Assembly (NCBI RefSeq): GCF_013377085.1
Contig: NZ_JACAAX010000024.1
Location: 1 to 64,000 of the forward strand
Origin: Rhodoplanes sp.
Lineage (GTDB): Bacteria > Pseudomonadota > Alphaproteobacteria > Rhizobiales > Xanthobacteraceae
Reading direction: 5' to 3'
Length of the DNA: 64,000 nucleotides
The stretch's first letter is position 1, and each line of letters starts with the position of its first letter. Position numbers and translations under genes: made by a program. This document shows, piece by piece, positions 1 through 7,024 of the stretch. The notes beneath the pieces are model-generated. The model did no database searches and was not told the origin of the DNA. It was given only the letters and a program-made list of their open reading frames with translations.

Positions 1-1295
1 GCACCACCGACGGCTCCTCGTCGGCGAGCAGTGACCAGCCGACGACCGATGCCGGCAAGACCAAGGACCAGGGGACCGACGCCGGCCAAGGCGGCGACAC
101 CAAAGGTCAGGGCGACGGCTCCACGCCGACGGATCAGACCGCGGCAACCGACGACCAAGCCGCGGCAGCGGCAGCGGCAGTTGCGGCGGCAGCCGCGGCA
201 GCGGTCGCGACACCGGTGACCCCGGTCGCCGTGGCCGTCGCGACGCCCACCTTGCCGACGGCCGACGCCACCGCCGCCAACCCGGCGGCGACCGATGCCG
301 TCGCGGCGGTCGGCGACGCCGGCAAGCCGGCCAAGCCCGCCACAACGGCGCCGACGGCCGCCGATCTCGCGGCCGCCACCGCGGCCTCCGGCGACACCGA
401 TGCGGCGAGCGGCCCGGCCGCCTCCGTCACCGATGCGGCGGCGACCGCCACGGCCGCCACCGACGACAAGGCCACCGCCAAGCCCGCCGCAACGACAACC
501 CAGCAGTCCAAGGCCGCACCGACGACCAAGCCGGCCACGGCGGTCGGGACGTCCGACACGACCGCGCCGACCACTGCGACCCCGACCGAAGGCGCCGCCT
601 CGGCGCCGACCACCGCGCCGCTGCATGCCGGCGGCCAGGCCGCCGCGGCCAGGCCGGCGAGCGAGACCGCAGGCACCAGCGAGCCGCGTCCGGATGCAAA
701 CGCCACCGCGGCGGCCACGGCCGCGGCTACGGCCGCGCCGACCACCAATCCGGCGATGCCGGCCGCCGCCGGCATGGTCCGCACCGAGGGGCTGACCATC
801 ACGGGGACGTCCGCGGCCTCCGCCACCCAGGGCGTGAGCGGACGCAGCGAGGCTTCGGACAGCGTTCCGCTTTCCGGCGTCGCCGTCGAGATCACGTCGC
901 AGGCGCGCGCCGGCAAGCACACGTTCGAGATCAGGCTCGACCCGCCCGACCTCGGCCGCATCCATGTCCAGCTCGACGTCGACGCCAACGGCACCGTGGT
1001 GTCGCGGGTGACGGCCGACCGGGCCGACACGCTCGACCTGCTGCGGCGCGACTCGAACCAGCTCGAGCGCGCCCTGCAGGACGCCGGCCTCAAGACCGAT
1101 GGCGGCACCATGCAGTTCTCGCTGCGCGACCAGGGCACCGGTCAGCAGCAGGGCGATCAGTCCGGCACCGGCCGGCTGGGCCGCCCGAATGCTGCGCAGG
1201 CAAGCGAGACGGCGCTCGACCAGGGTGCCGTGGAGCTGACCGCCACCTATGGACGCATGCTCGGCCGCAGCCGCGGCGTCGACATCCGCGTTTGA
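1..1295 (+). CDS. fliK: Flagellar hook-length control protein FliK (C-terminal part)
   Basis: The reading frame is open from the window edge, so the N-terminus lies outside; about 430 residues are visible. The first two thirds are low-complexity Ala/Thr/Pro with many Asp and Lys, usual for the disordered FliK 'ruler'. From about nt 883 the sequence becomes ordered and matches the FliK C-terminal domain (Flg_hook), with LDPPDLGRIHVQL followed by a long helix. FliK is secreted through the flagellar export gate and switches it from hook to filament substrates at the right hook length. It is followed 30 nt later by flgD, also a hook gene. The domain is recognisable; the disordered part could not be assigned alone. 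Confidence 0.88.
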   Translation, partial: TTDGSSSASSDQPTTDAGKTKDQGTDAGQGGDTKGQGDGSTPTDQTAATDDQAAAAAAAVAAAAAAAVATPVTPVAVAVATPTLPTADATAANPAATDAVAAVGDAGKPAKPATTAPTAADLAAATAASGDTDAASGPAASVTDAAATATAATDDKATAKPAATTTQQSKAAPTTKPATAVGTSDTTAPTTATPTEGAASAPTTAPLHAGGQAAAARPASETAGTSEPRPDANATAAATAAATAAPTTNPAMPAAAGMVRTEGLTITGTSAASATQGVSGRSEASDSVPLSGVAVEITSQARAGKHTFEIRLDPPDLGRIHVQLDVDANGTVVSRVTADRADTLDLLRRDSNQLERALQDAGLKTDGGTMQFSLRDQGTGQQQGDQSGTGRLGRPNAAQASETALDQGAVELTATYGRMLGRSRGVDIRV

Positions 1296-1325
1296 CCTCT
1301 CGCTCGAACCAGAAGGTGTAGTGTC

Positions 1326-2033
1326 ATGGCAACGGACATCCAGAGCGGAACCGGTTTCGGCGTGAAGGCCGCCGTCACCACCGGGGCCACGTCGAGCACC
1401 GGCACGAGCAGCAGCACGGCGACCGACAGCCAGTCGCTCGCCAACAACTTCCAGACCTTCCTGAAGATGCTGACGACCCAGTTGCAGAACCAGAACCCGC
1501 TCGACCCGCTGGACACCAACCAGTTCACGTCCCAGCTCGTCCAGTTCTCGCAGGTCGAGCAGCAGCTCAAGTCGAACCAGCAGCTCGAGACCCTGGTGAC
1601 GCTGCAGAAGACCGCCCAGAACACCCAGGCGATCGGCTATGTCGGGACGACCGTCGCGGTCGACGGCTCTTCGGCGACGCTGCCGAGCGGCGGCACGGCG
1701 AGCTGGGACTTCACGGTCCAGAAGCCCGCGTCGGCCGCCGTCTCGATCACCAATGCATCCGGCCAGACCGTCTATTCCGGCAATTTCACCATGCAGGCCG
1801 GCCAGCAGAGCTTCAAATGGGACGGCAAAGGCAAGGACGGCACCCAATGGCCGCCCGGCTCCTACAAGATGACCGTGACGGCAGTCGACGCGGCCGGCCA
1901 GAGCGTGGCGGTCTCGACCGAGGTGCAGGGGGTGGTCGACTCCGTCGACCTGACCAAGACGCCTCCCGTGCTGACGGTCGGCGGCCAGGACTTCACCCTC
2001 GACCAGGTCAAGCGGGTCACCCGCGCCAAGTAA
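1326..2033 (+). CDS. flgD: Flagellar hook assembly (capping) protein FlgD
   Basis: The protein has 235 residues, normal for FlgD. Residues 38-80 carry the family signature (FLKMLTTQLQNQNPLDPLD, then a Gln-rich helix), the N-terminal export and scaffold region. Residues about 115-200 look like the FlgD Ig/tudor part, with a GNFTMQAGQQSFKWDGK strand pair. FlgD caps the growing hook and helps FlgE subunits polymerise. The ATG at 1326 is preceded by AAGG at a usable distance. It follows fliK by 30 nt, probably in the same transcript, and a hairpin terminator follows at 2157. Confidence 0.95.
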   Translation: MATDIQSGTGFGVKAAVTTGATSSTGTSSSTATDSQSLANNFQTFLKMLTTQLQNQNPLDPLDTNQFTSQLVQFSQVEQQLKSNQQLETLVTLQKTAQNTQAIGYVGTTVAVDGSSATLPSGGTASWDFTVQKPASAAVSITNASGQTVYSGNFTMQAGQQSFKWDGKGKDGTQWPPGSYKMTVTAVDAAGQSVAVSTEVQGVVDSVDLTKTPPVLTVGGQDFTLDQVKRVTRAK

Positions 2034-2156
2034 AAAAGAACACACATAATCGGCGCGACGGAACCGCCCGCCCGGGCCGCTCCGGACCACCGTACCGGCC
2101 GCCGCCGGCGCGGCGCATCATATTGACGTCACACGCTTTGCCGATTTCGCTGCAGC

Positions 2157-2185
2157 GCCCCCGAAGCCAATTCGGAGGGGCTTTT
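2157..2185 (+). terminator. Rho-independent terminator after flgD
   Basis: An imperfect GC hairpin pairs GCCCC and CGAA with TTCG and GGGGC, with a small bulge, and is followed directly by TTTT. It lies 120 nt after the flgD stop and before sciP, so it probably separates the hook transcript from sciP. Confidence 0.6.
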
Positions 2186-2289
2186 CTAACGTCGATGTTT
2201 TCCCTTTTTTTACGGACGCTTAGCCAATTTTTAAGCGGGGACCCCTATGGTGATGAGGTGTTTTCAGTTCCTGTAGCGTGAGTTCGTCC

Positions 2290-2565
2290 ATGACAGAACC
2301 CCACCGCCCGAGGGTGAAATACGTCATCGGGCCGGACGGTAGCCCTTTGACTATCGCCGACCTTCCCGCGCCGGGCACCAAACGATGGGTGATCCGCCGC
2401 AAGGCCGAGGTCGTCGCCGCGGTTCGCGGCGGCCTCCTGTCACTGGAAGAAGCCTGCAACCGCTATACGCTGACGGTGGAAGAATTCCTGGCCTGGCAAT
2501 ATTCGATCGACCGCCACGGCCTCGCCGGCCTGCGCACCACTCGCCTGCAACAATACCGCCAATAA
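2290..2565 (+). CDS. sciP: CtrA inhibitor SciP (DUF1153)
   Basis: This 91-residue protein matches the DUF1153/SciP family over its full length, including VKYVIGPDGSPLTIADLP and a helix-turn-helix around RRKAEVVAAVRGG...EEACNRYTL. In Caulobacter SciP binds DNA-bound CtrA and blocks transcription of CtrA targets, many of them flagellar, early in the cell cycle. The ATG at 2290 is chosen because family members start with MTE; an in-frame GTG at 2278 would add four residues. It stands alone between the hook genes and the fliF operon, which fits its role in timing flagellar expression. The family call is secure; the regulatory role here is inferred from the family. Confidence 0.93.
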   Translation: MTEPHRPRVKYVIGPDGSPLTIADLPAPGTKRWVIRRKAEVVAAVRGGLLSLEEACNRYTLTVEEFLAWQYSIDRHGLAGLRTTRLQQYRQ

Positions 2566-2594
2566 TAGGCGTACCCGCCGTCCTCGCCCTCGAT

Positions 2595-2621
2595 CCGCTC
2601 CGGAAAAATCTTTCGGAGCGG
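2595..2621 (+). other. Perfect 8-bp inverted repeat after sciP
   Basis: CCGCTCCG and CGGAGCGG pair perfectly around an 11-nt A/T-rich loop, 30 nt after the sciP stop. No T-tract follows, so it is not a classical terminator. It may protect the sciP mRNA 3' end or act with Rho. Confidence 0.5.
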
Positions 2622-2639
2622 GTGGAACCAGGGCGCGAG

Positions 2640-2765
2640 CGGCACGTTGACTTGATGTCGGACGGGTATCTCCCCCCCAGCCCCCCATCTGTCCGACAGG
2701 CCGCCCGGTTGTGTCACCACCGGGCTGGCGAGAGGCCGCCGCCCCCCGGCGGCCTTTTCTTTTTG
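2640..2765 (+). ncRNA. Candidate small RNA between sciP and fliF
   Basis: The stretch contains three consecutive hairpins and no plausible ORF. The first has a perfect 8-bp stem (2656-2663 with 2691-2698) closing a 27-nt loop rich in C (CTCCCCCCCAGCCCCCC) that could pair with Shine-Dalgarno sequences. The second is CCCGGT/ACCGGG (2704-2724). The third is a strong terminator (2734-2765). This architecture, a C-rich anti-SD loop plus terminator, is known from alphaproteobacterial trans-acting sRNAs such as the mmgR/alpha-r8 and cuckoo types, but I cannot confirm family membership. It could instead be an untranslated leader or read-through trailer of sciP. No convincing promoter was seen, so the 5' end is a guess. 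Confidence 0.4.
2734..2765 (+). terminator. Strong rho-independent terminator
   Basis: GGCCGCCG (2734-2741) pairs perfectly with CGGCGGCC (2747-2754) around a five-C loop, followed by TTTTCTTTTT. It ends either the sciP transcript or the candidate small RNA just upstream. Confidence 0.85.
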
Positions 2766-2852
2766 GGCTCCCGCATTCGAGGCGACGCGTCGAGCCGGAA
2801 CGTCGAGCCGACACGCCTCGGCTCGCGGTTGCGCGGCCGGCCCTTGACGGGC

Positions 2853-2992
2853 GTTAACAATTTGTGCGCCGGCGCAGCCGCAACGGTATCCAGATGCCGT
2901 AAAGCTGCCTCCTTGCCGCCACAACAGCGGCGCCGAAGCAACGCCGGCGCGAATTTCGGCTGTCGGGACGGTGGTTAACCCGGGCGTTAACC
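2853..2992. promoter_or_regulatory. Candidate CtrA-type sites upstream of fliF
   Basis: A perfect 20-bp palindrome, GGTTAAC-ccgggc-GTTAACC, lies at 2973-2992, and a third GTTAAC is at 2853-2858. The CtrA consensus is TTAA-N7-TTAA; here the two TTAA halves are 8 nt apart, so the match is close but not exact. The position, about 100 nt before the fliF start, and the neighbouring sciP gene make control of the fliF operon by CtrA/SciP plausible. Confidence 0.4.
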
Positions 2993-3008
2993 AATTCGAA
3001 ACCATGAA

Positions 3009-3027
3009 CCCGGCAAAACTTGCCGGG
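3009..3027. promoter_or_regulatory. 8-bp inverted repeat in the fliF leader
   Basis: CCCGGCAA and TTGCCGGG pair perfectly around AAC. It lies between the GTTAAC palindrome and the fliF start and could be an operator or a leader hairpin. It contains the TTG at 3020 that would open a longer fliF frame, one reason for not choosing that start. Confidence 0.35.
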
Positions 3028-3088
3028 TCGGGCGATTTTCGTCCGGCGGAATAACGGCTTGGAAGCCTCCTCCGTCCAGGGTCGACCC

Positions 3089-4720
3089 GTGCAAGGTCTG
3101 ATCACCTTCGTGAAAACCCTCGGGCCCGCGCGCATCGCCGCGATGGGCGCGGTCACGGCCGCCCTGATCGGGTTCTTCGCCTTCGTGATCCTGCGGGTGA
3201 CGGCGCCGGTGATGACGCCGCTGTTCACCGACCTGTCGCTCGAGGACTCGTCCGCCATCATCAAGGACCTGGAGCGCCAGAGCATCCCCTTCGAGATGAA
3301 GAACGAGGGCGCCGTCATCCTGGTGCCGCGCGACCGGGTCAGCCGCCTGCGCATGAAGCTCGCCGAAGGCGGCCTGCCCAAGGGCGGCGGCATCGGCTAC
3401 GAGATCTTCGACAAGTCGGACGCGCTGGGCACCACCAGCTTCGTCCAGAACATCAATCACCTGCGCGCCCTCGAGGGTGAGCTCGCCCGCACCATCCGGG
3501 CGATCGATCGGGTGCAGGCGGCGCGCGTCCACCTGGTGCTGCCCGAGCGGCCGCTGTTCTCGCGCGACAAGCTCGAGCCGTCGGCCTCGATCGCCCTCAA
3601 GGTGCGGGGCCAGCTCGAGACCCAACAGGTGCGCGCCATTCGCCACCTGGTCGCCTCGGCCGTCAACGGCCTCAAGCCGGAGCGCGTCTCGGTGGTCGAC
3701 GAGAGCGGCCGCCTGCTCGCCGACGGCGCCAACGACGACCCCTACGGCACCGGCGCGACCGGCGACGAGCGCAAGCTCGCCTACGAACGCAACCTGCGCG
3801 ACCAGATCGAGTCGATCATCTCGTCGGTGGTCGGCCCCGGCCGCGCCCGCGTGCAGCTCACCGCCGACTTCGACTTCAACCGCGTGACCCAGACCCAGGA
3901 CCGCTACGACCCCGAGGGCCGGGTGCTGCGCTCGAGCCAGACCCGCGAGGAGATGTCGTCGACCACCGACCCGCAGGGCCAGGTGAGCGTGGCGACCGAG
4001 CTGCCGGGCGCCAACGCGCAGCCCGGCGCCGGCCCGCGCGACCAGAGCAAGAAGACCGAGGAGATCAACAATTACGAGATCACCCGGATCACCGAGACCA
4101 AGGTGATCGAGGGCGGCCGGATCAACCGCGTCTCGGTCGCCGTGCTGGTCGACGGCATTTACGGCCGCAACGACAAGGGCGAGCTGGTCTACCAGGAGCG
4201 CAGCAAGGAGGAGCTCGACCGCATCGCGGCGCTGGTGCGCTCGACCATCGGCTTCGACCAGAAGCGCGGCGACCAGGTCGAGGTCGTCAATCTGCGCTTC
4301 GCCGAGACCCAGAGCATCGCCATGCCCGAGCAGACCGGCTGGCTCGGCATGCTGCAGTTCACCAAGGACGACCTCATGCGGGCGATCGAGCTCGGCGTGA
4401 TGCTGCTGCTCGGCCTGGTCGTGCTGCTCTTCGTGATCCGCCCGCTGGTGCGTCGGATCATCACGCCCGAGACCTTCGCAGCCCTGACGGGCGGCACCCC
4501 GGAGACCGCGCCGGCGCTGCCCGGCGGCATTCCGATCGGCATCCCGCAAAGCGAGGAAGAGGCCAAGGCGGCATCGAGCCATACCTCCCGGATGATCGAC
4601 TTCGCGCAGGTGCAGGGCAGCGTGCACGCGCAGTCGATCCAGAAGGTCGGCGAGCTCGCCGAACGCAATCCGCAGGAGACCGTCCAGATCCTGCGCCAAT
4701 GGCTCCACGAGTCGACCTGA
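3089..4720 (+). CDS. fliF: Flagellar M-ring (MS-ring) protein FliF
   Basis: FliF forms the MS-ring in the inner membrane, the base of the flagellar motor, and carries FliG on its cytoplasmic tail. The chosen GTG start gives 543 residues beginning like family members (QGLITFVKTLGPARI). Upstream in-frame TTG codons at 3020 and 3059 give longer forms, but AGGG sits 7 nt before the GTG. A membrane helix lies near residues 18-40. YscJ-type ring-building modules follow (LFTDLSLEDSSAIIKDLE; GYEIFDKSDALGTTSF). A second helix is near residues 435-455 (VMLLLGLVVLLFVIRPLV), then the FliG-binding tail. It is first in fliF-fliG-fliH-fliN-flbD, the same order as the Caulobacter fliF operon. Confidence 0.95.
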   Translation: MQGLITFVKTLGPARIAAMGAVTAALIGFFAFVILRVTAPVMTPLFTDLSLEDSSAIIKDLERQSIPFEMKNEGAVILVPRDRVSRLRMKLAEGGLPKGGGIGYEIFDKSDALGTTSFVQNINHLRALEGELARTIRAIDRVQAARVHLVLPERPLFSRDKLEPSASIALKVRGQLETQQVRAIRHLVASAVNGLKPERVSVVDESGRLLADGANDDPYGTGATGDERKLAYERNLRDQIESIISSVVGPGRARVQLTADFDFNRVTQTQDRYDPEGRVLRSSQTREEMSSTTDPQGQVSVATELPGANAQPGAGPRDQSKKTEEINNYEITRITETKVIEGGRINRVSVAVLVDGIYGRNDKGELVYQERSKEELDRIAALVRSTIGFDQKRGDQVEVVNLRFAETQSIAMPEQTGWLGMLQFTKDDLMRAIELGVMLLLGLVVLLFVIRPLVRRIITPETFAALTGGTPETAPALPGGIPIGIPQSEEEAKAASSHTSRMIDFAQVQGSVHAQSIQKVGELAERNPQETVQILRQWLHEST

Positions 4721-4735
4721 TCGCGGACCCCCAGA

Positions 4736-5803
4736 ATGAAACCGAAGAGCGACATCGAGAACGTAGTGGCCACGCTGGCAGCCCGCCAGCCGGCCGGCGG
4801 CAGCAACCGCAAGCTCACCGGGCCCGAGCGCGCCGCCGTGCTGCTGCTCGCGCTCGGCGACCAGTACGGCTCGAAGATCTGGCAGCTCCTCGACGACGAC
4901 GAGCTGCGCACGCTGTCGATCGTGATGTCGACGCTGGGCACCGTGCCGGCCGAGGCGGTCGAGGGGCTGATGCTCGAATTCGTCTCGCGGTTGTCGGCCT
5001 CGGGCGCCCTGATGGGCACCTACGACGCGACCGAGCGGCTGCTGCAGCAATACCTGCCGCCCGAGCGGGTCACCGGCATCATGGACGAGATCCGCGGGCC
5101 CGCCGGCCGCAACATGTGGGAGAAGCTCTCCAACGTGCAGGAGGAGATGCTCGCCAACTACCTCAAGAACGAATACCCGCAGACCGTCGCCGTCGTGCTC
5201 TCCAAGCTCAAGCCCGAGCAGTCCGCCAAGGTGCTCGCGATCCTGCCCGAGGATGTCGGGATGGACGTGGTCAACCGCATGCTGCGGATGGAATCGGTGC
5301 AGAAGGAGGTGATCGAGCGGGTCGAGCAGACTCTGCGCACCGAGTTCATGTCGAGTCTGTCGCAGACCCGGCGCCGCGACGCCCACGAGCTGATCGCCGA
5401 GGTGTTCAACAATTTCGACCGGCAGACCGAGACGCGCTTCATGACGGCGCTCGAGGAGACCAACCGGGAGAGCTCCGAGCGCATCAAGAGCCTGATGTTC
5501 ACGTTCGACGACCTGATCAAGCTCGACAACGCCTCGGCCCAGACGCTGATGCGCCACATCGACAAGGACAAGCTGGCGATCGCCCTCAAGGGCGCCTCCG
5601 AGCCGGTGCGCAACTTCTTCCTGTCCAACATGTCGACGCGCGCCGCCAAGATGCTGCAGGACGACATGAGCGCGCTCGGACCGGTGCGGCTGCGCGAGGT
5701 CGACGAGGCTCAGGCGCTGCTCGTCAATCTCGCCAAGGACCTGGCCGGCAAGGGCGAGATCATGATCACCAAGAATCGCGCCGACGAAGAGCTGGTGTAC
5801 TGA
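4736..5803 (+). CDS. fliG: Flagellar motor switch protein FliG
   Basis: This 355-residue FliG is the C-ring subunit that contacts the stator and sets rotation direction. The N-terminal FliF-binding part has LTGPERAAVLLLALGD (residues about 27-42). The middle domain carries the hydrophobic/EHPQ-like patch as EYPQTVAVVLSKLKPEQSA (about 144-162), with Tyr in place of His. The C-terminal torque domain includes MFTFDDLIKLDN and the charged helix after it. It starts 15 nt after the fliF stop, consistent with coupled expression. The next reading frame is a small bridging ORF, then fliH. Confidence 0.97.
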   Translation: MKPKSDIENVVATLAARQPAGGSNRKLTGPERAAVLLLALGDQYGSKIWQLLDDDELRTLSIVMSTLGTVPAEAVEGLMLEFVSRLSASGALMGTYDATERLLQQYLPPERVTGIMDEIRGPAGRNMWEKLSNVQEEMLANYLKNEYPQTVAVVLSKLKPEQSAKVLAILPEDVGMDVVNRMLRMESVQKEVIERVEQTLRTEFMSSLSQTRRRDAHELIAEVFNNFDRQTETRFMTALEETNRESSERIKSLMFTFDDLIKLDNASAQTLMRHIDKDKLAIALKGASEPVRNFFLSNMSTRAAKMLQDDMSALGPVRLREVDEAQALLVNLAKDLAGKGEIMITKNRADEELVY

Positions 5804-5811
5804 GGACCGCG

Positions 5812-5949
5812 ATGACCCGCCGCCCGCACACGACCTCGCTCCGCGCCGGCGCCGATCGCCGGAGCGACCGCGCGCACGCGGCGATCCGCAGCGCCGACGC
5901 GCAGGCGACGGCCCGCGGCAGTGCCGACGGCGCGAGGTGCGGATCATGA
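5812..5949 (+). CDS. Short bridging ORF between fliG and fliH (uncertain)
   Basis: A 45-residue Arg/Ala-rich frame starts 8 nt after the fliG stop. A Shine-Dalgarno-like AGGA overlaps that stop codon. The frame ends in TGA overlapping the fliH ATG as ATGA. No homology is recognised and the composition resembles chance translation of GC-rich DNA. Its merit is positional: ribosomes leaving fliG could be carried to fliH. The same arrangement recurs between fliN-flbD and flbD-minC. It may be non-functional. Confidence 0.25.
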   Translation: MTRRPHTTSLRAGADRRSDRAHAAIRSADAQATARGSADGARCGS

Positions 5950-6575
5950 CCGCGCCGGCCAAATTCCTGTTCGATCTCGACTTCGCGGCCCCGGCCAAGG
6001 CCAAGAGCGAGCCGACCATCTCGCCCGAAGAGCACGAGGCCGCGATCGCCGCAGCCGAGCAGCGCGGCTACCAGAAGGGGCTGGTCGCCGCCGAGGCGCA
6101 GGCCCGCACTCAGGCCGAGCGGCAGACCGCCGCCGCCTTCGACCGCATCGCCGCAGCGATCGGCATCGTCGCGGCGCAAATCCCGGCCATCACCTCGAAG
6201 CTCCAGGCCGAGGCCGTGGAGGTCGCGACCGCGATCGCCCGCAAGCTCGCTCCGGCCCTGATCGCCGAACAGCCTTTCGGCGAGGTCGGCGCCTTGATGT
6301 CGGCCTGCCTGCGCGAGCTGGTCAGCGCCCCCCATGTGGTCGTGCGGGTGAACGAAGGCCTCTACGAGCTGGCGCGCGAGCGCCTCACCGAGATGGCGCG
6401 GGCCCGCGGCTTCGAGGGTCGGCTCGTGGTGCTCGGTGACGCCGAGATCACGCCCGGCGACTGCCGGATCGAATGGGCGGACGGCGGCCTGGTGCGCGAC
6501 CGCAGCGTCACCGAACAGGCGATCGACGAGGCAGTCTCGCGCTATGTCGCGGCCCGCCGCGGCGACACGGCGTAA
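5946..6575 (+). CDS. fliH: Flagellar assembly protein FliH (FlbE-like)
   Basis: By position in the fliF operon and sequence this is the alphaproteobacterial FliH/FlbE protein, 209 residues. FliH binds and restrains the export ATPase FliI and links it to the C-ring through FliN. The N-terminus (FLFDLDF) is a short conserved segment, followed by a charged Ala/Glu/Gln-rich helix with GYQKG, likely coiled coil to about residue 100, and a globular C-terminal part. The ATG at 5946 is preferred over GTG at 5937 because GAGG lies 8 nt upstream. The family is divergent, so the name rests partly on operon context. Confidence 0.85.
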   Translation: MTAPAKFLFDLDFAAPAKAKSEPTISPEEHEAAIAAAEQRGYQKGLVAAEAQARTQAERQTAAAFDRIAAAIGIVAAQIPAITSKLQAEAVEVATAIARKLAPALIAEQPFGEVGALMSACLRELVSAPHVVVRVNEGLYELARERLTEMARARGFEGRLVVLGDAEITPGDCRIEWADGGLVRDRSVTEQAIDEAVSRYVAARRGDTA

Positions 6576-6592
6576 GGTGGGAGGGACACACG

Positions 6593-6943
6593 ATGGCGAA
6601 CGATGACACGAAGGTGCCCTTCCCCAATCTCGACACCGATCACAGCATCGTCGAGCAGGATACGGACAAGCAGGAGCCGGAGGCCGCGATGCACGCGGCC
6701 CACGACCTCGAGGCGGTGTTCGACGTGCCCGTGCAGGTCTCGGCCGTGCTCGGCCGCGCCCGCATGGAGGTCGGCGAGCTCCTGAAGCTCGGCCCCGGCG
6801 CCGTGCTGGAGCTCGACCGCCGGGTCGGCGAGGCGATCGACATCTACGTCAACAACCGGCTGGTCGCCCGCGGCGAGGTCGTGCTGGTCGAGGACAAGCT
6901 CGGCGTGACCATGACGGAAATCATCAAGGCGGACCGCGGCTGA
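6593..6943 (+). CDS. fliN: Flagellar motor switch protein FliN
   Basis: This 116-residue protein has a poorly conserved acidic N-terminus and a C-terminal SpoA (FliN/FliM/YscQ) domain, with FDVPVQVSAVLGRARMEVGE, LKLGPGAVLELD and NNRLVARGEVVLVEDKLGV. FliN forms the lower C-ring, docks FliH and supports switching. A GGTGGGAGGG ribosome site precedes the ATG. Its stop codon overlaps the start of another bridging ORF (TGATG), which leads to flbD. Confidence 0.95.
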   Translation: MANDDTKVPFPNLDTDHSIVEQDTDKQEPEAAMHAAHDLEAVFDVPVQVSAVLGRARMEVGELLKLGPGAVLELDRRVGEAIDIYVNNRLVARGEVVLVEDKLGVTMTEIIKADRG

Positions 6944-7020
6944 TGACGCGCCACCGAACCATGCCCATTCTCGCAGCCCTTCCGGCGTTCCCGGTCGAGC
7001 GGCCCGCAGCCACGGAGTGA
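6943..7020 (+). CDS. Short bridging ORF between fliN and flbD (uncertain)
   Basis: A 25-residue frame starts inside the fliN stop codon (TGATG) and ends 4 nt before the flbD ATG, over the flbD ribosome site GGAG. The peptide (MTRHRTMPILAAL...) has no known relative. It would keep terminating ribosomes next to flbD. It could equally be a chance frame. Confidence 0.25.
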   Translation: MTRHRTMPILAALPAFPVERPAATE

Positions 7021-7024
7021 CCCC

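Noticed and set aside
3020-3088. TTG starts (3020, 3059) for fliF
   Set aside because: The extra residues do not resemble FliF, and 3020 lies in a hairpin. The GTG at 3089 fits the family start and has AGGG upstream.
2987-6019. Minus-strand ORF of 1010 codons opposite fliF-fliG
   Set aside because: It is antisense to clearly recognisable flagellar genes, rich in Arg/Gly/Asp/His/Leu as expected for shadow frames in GC-rich DNA, and has no family motif.
6944-7024. Sigma-54 promoter before flbD
   Set aside because: No TGGCAC-N5-TTGC-like sequence was found in this gap or in the fliF leader.
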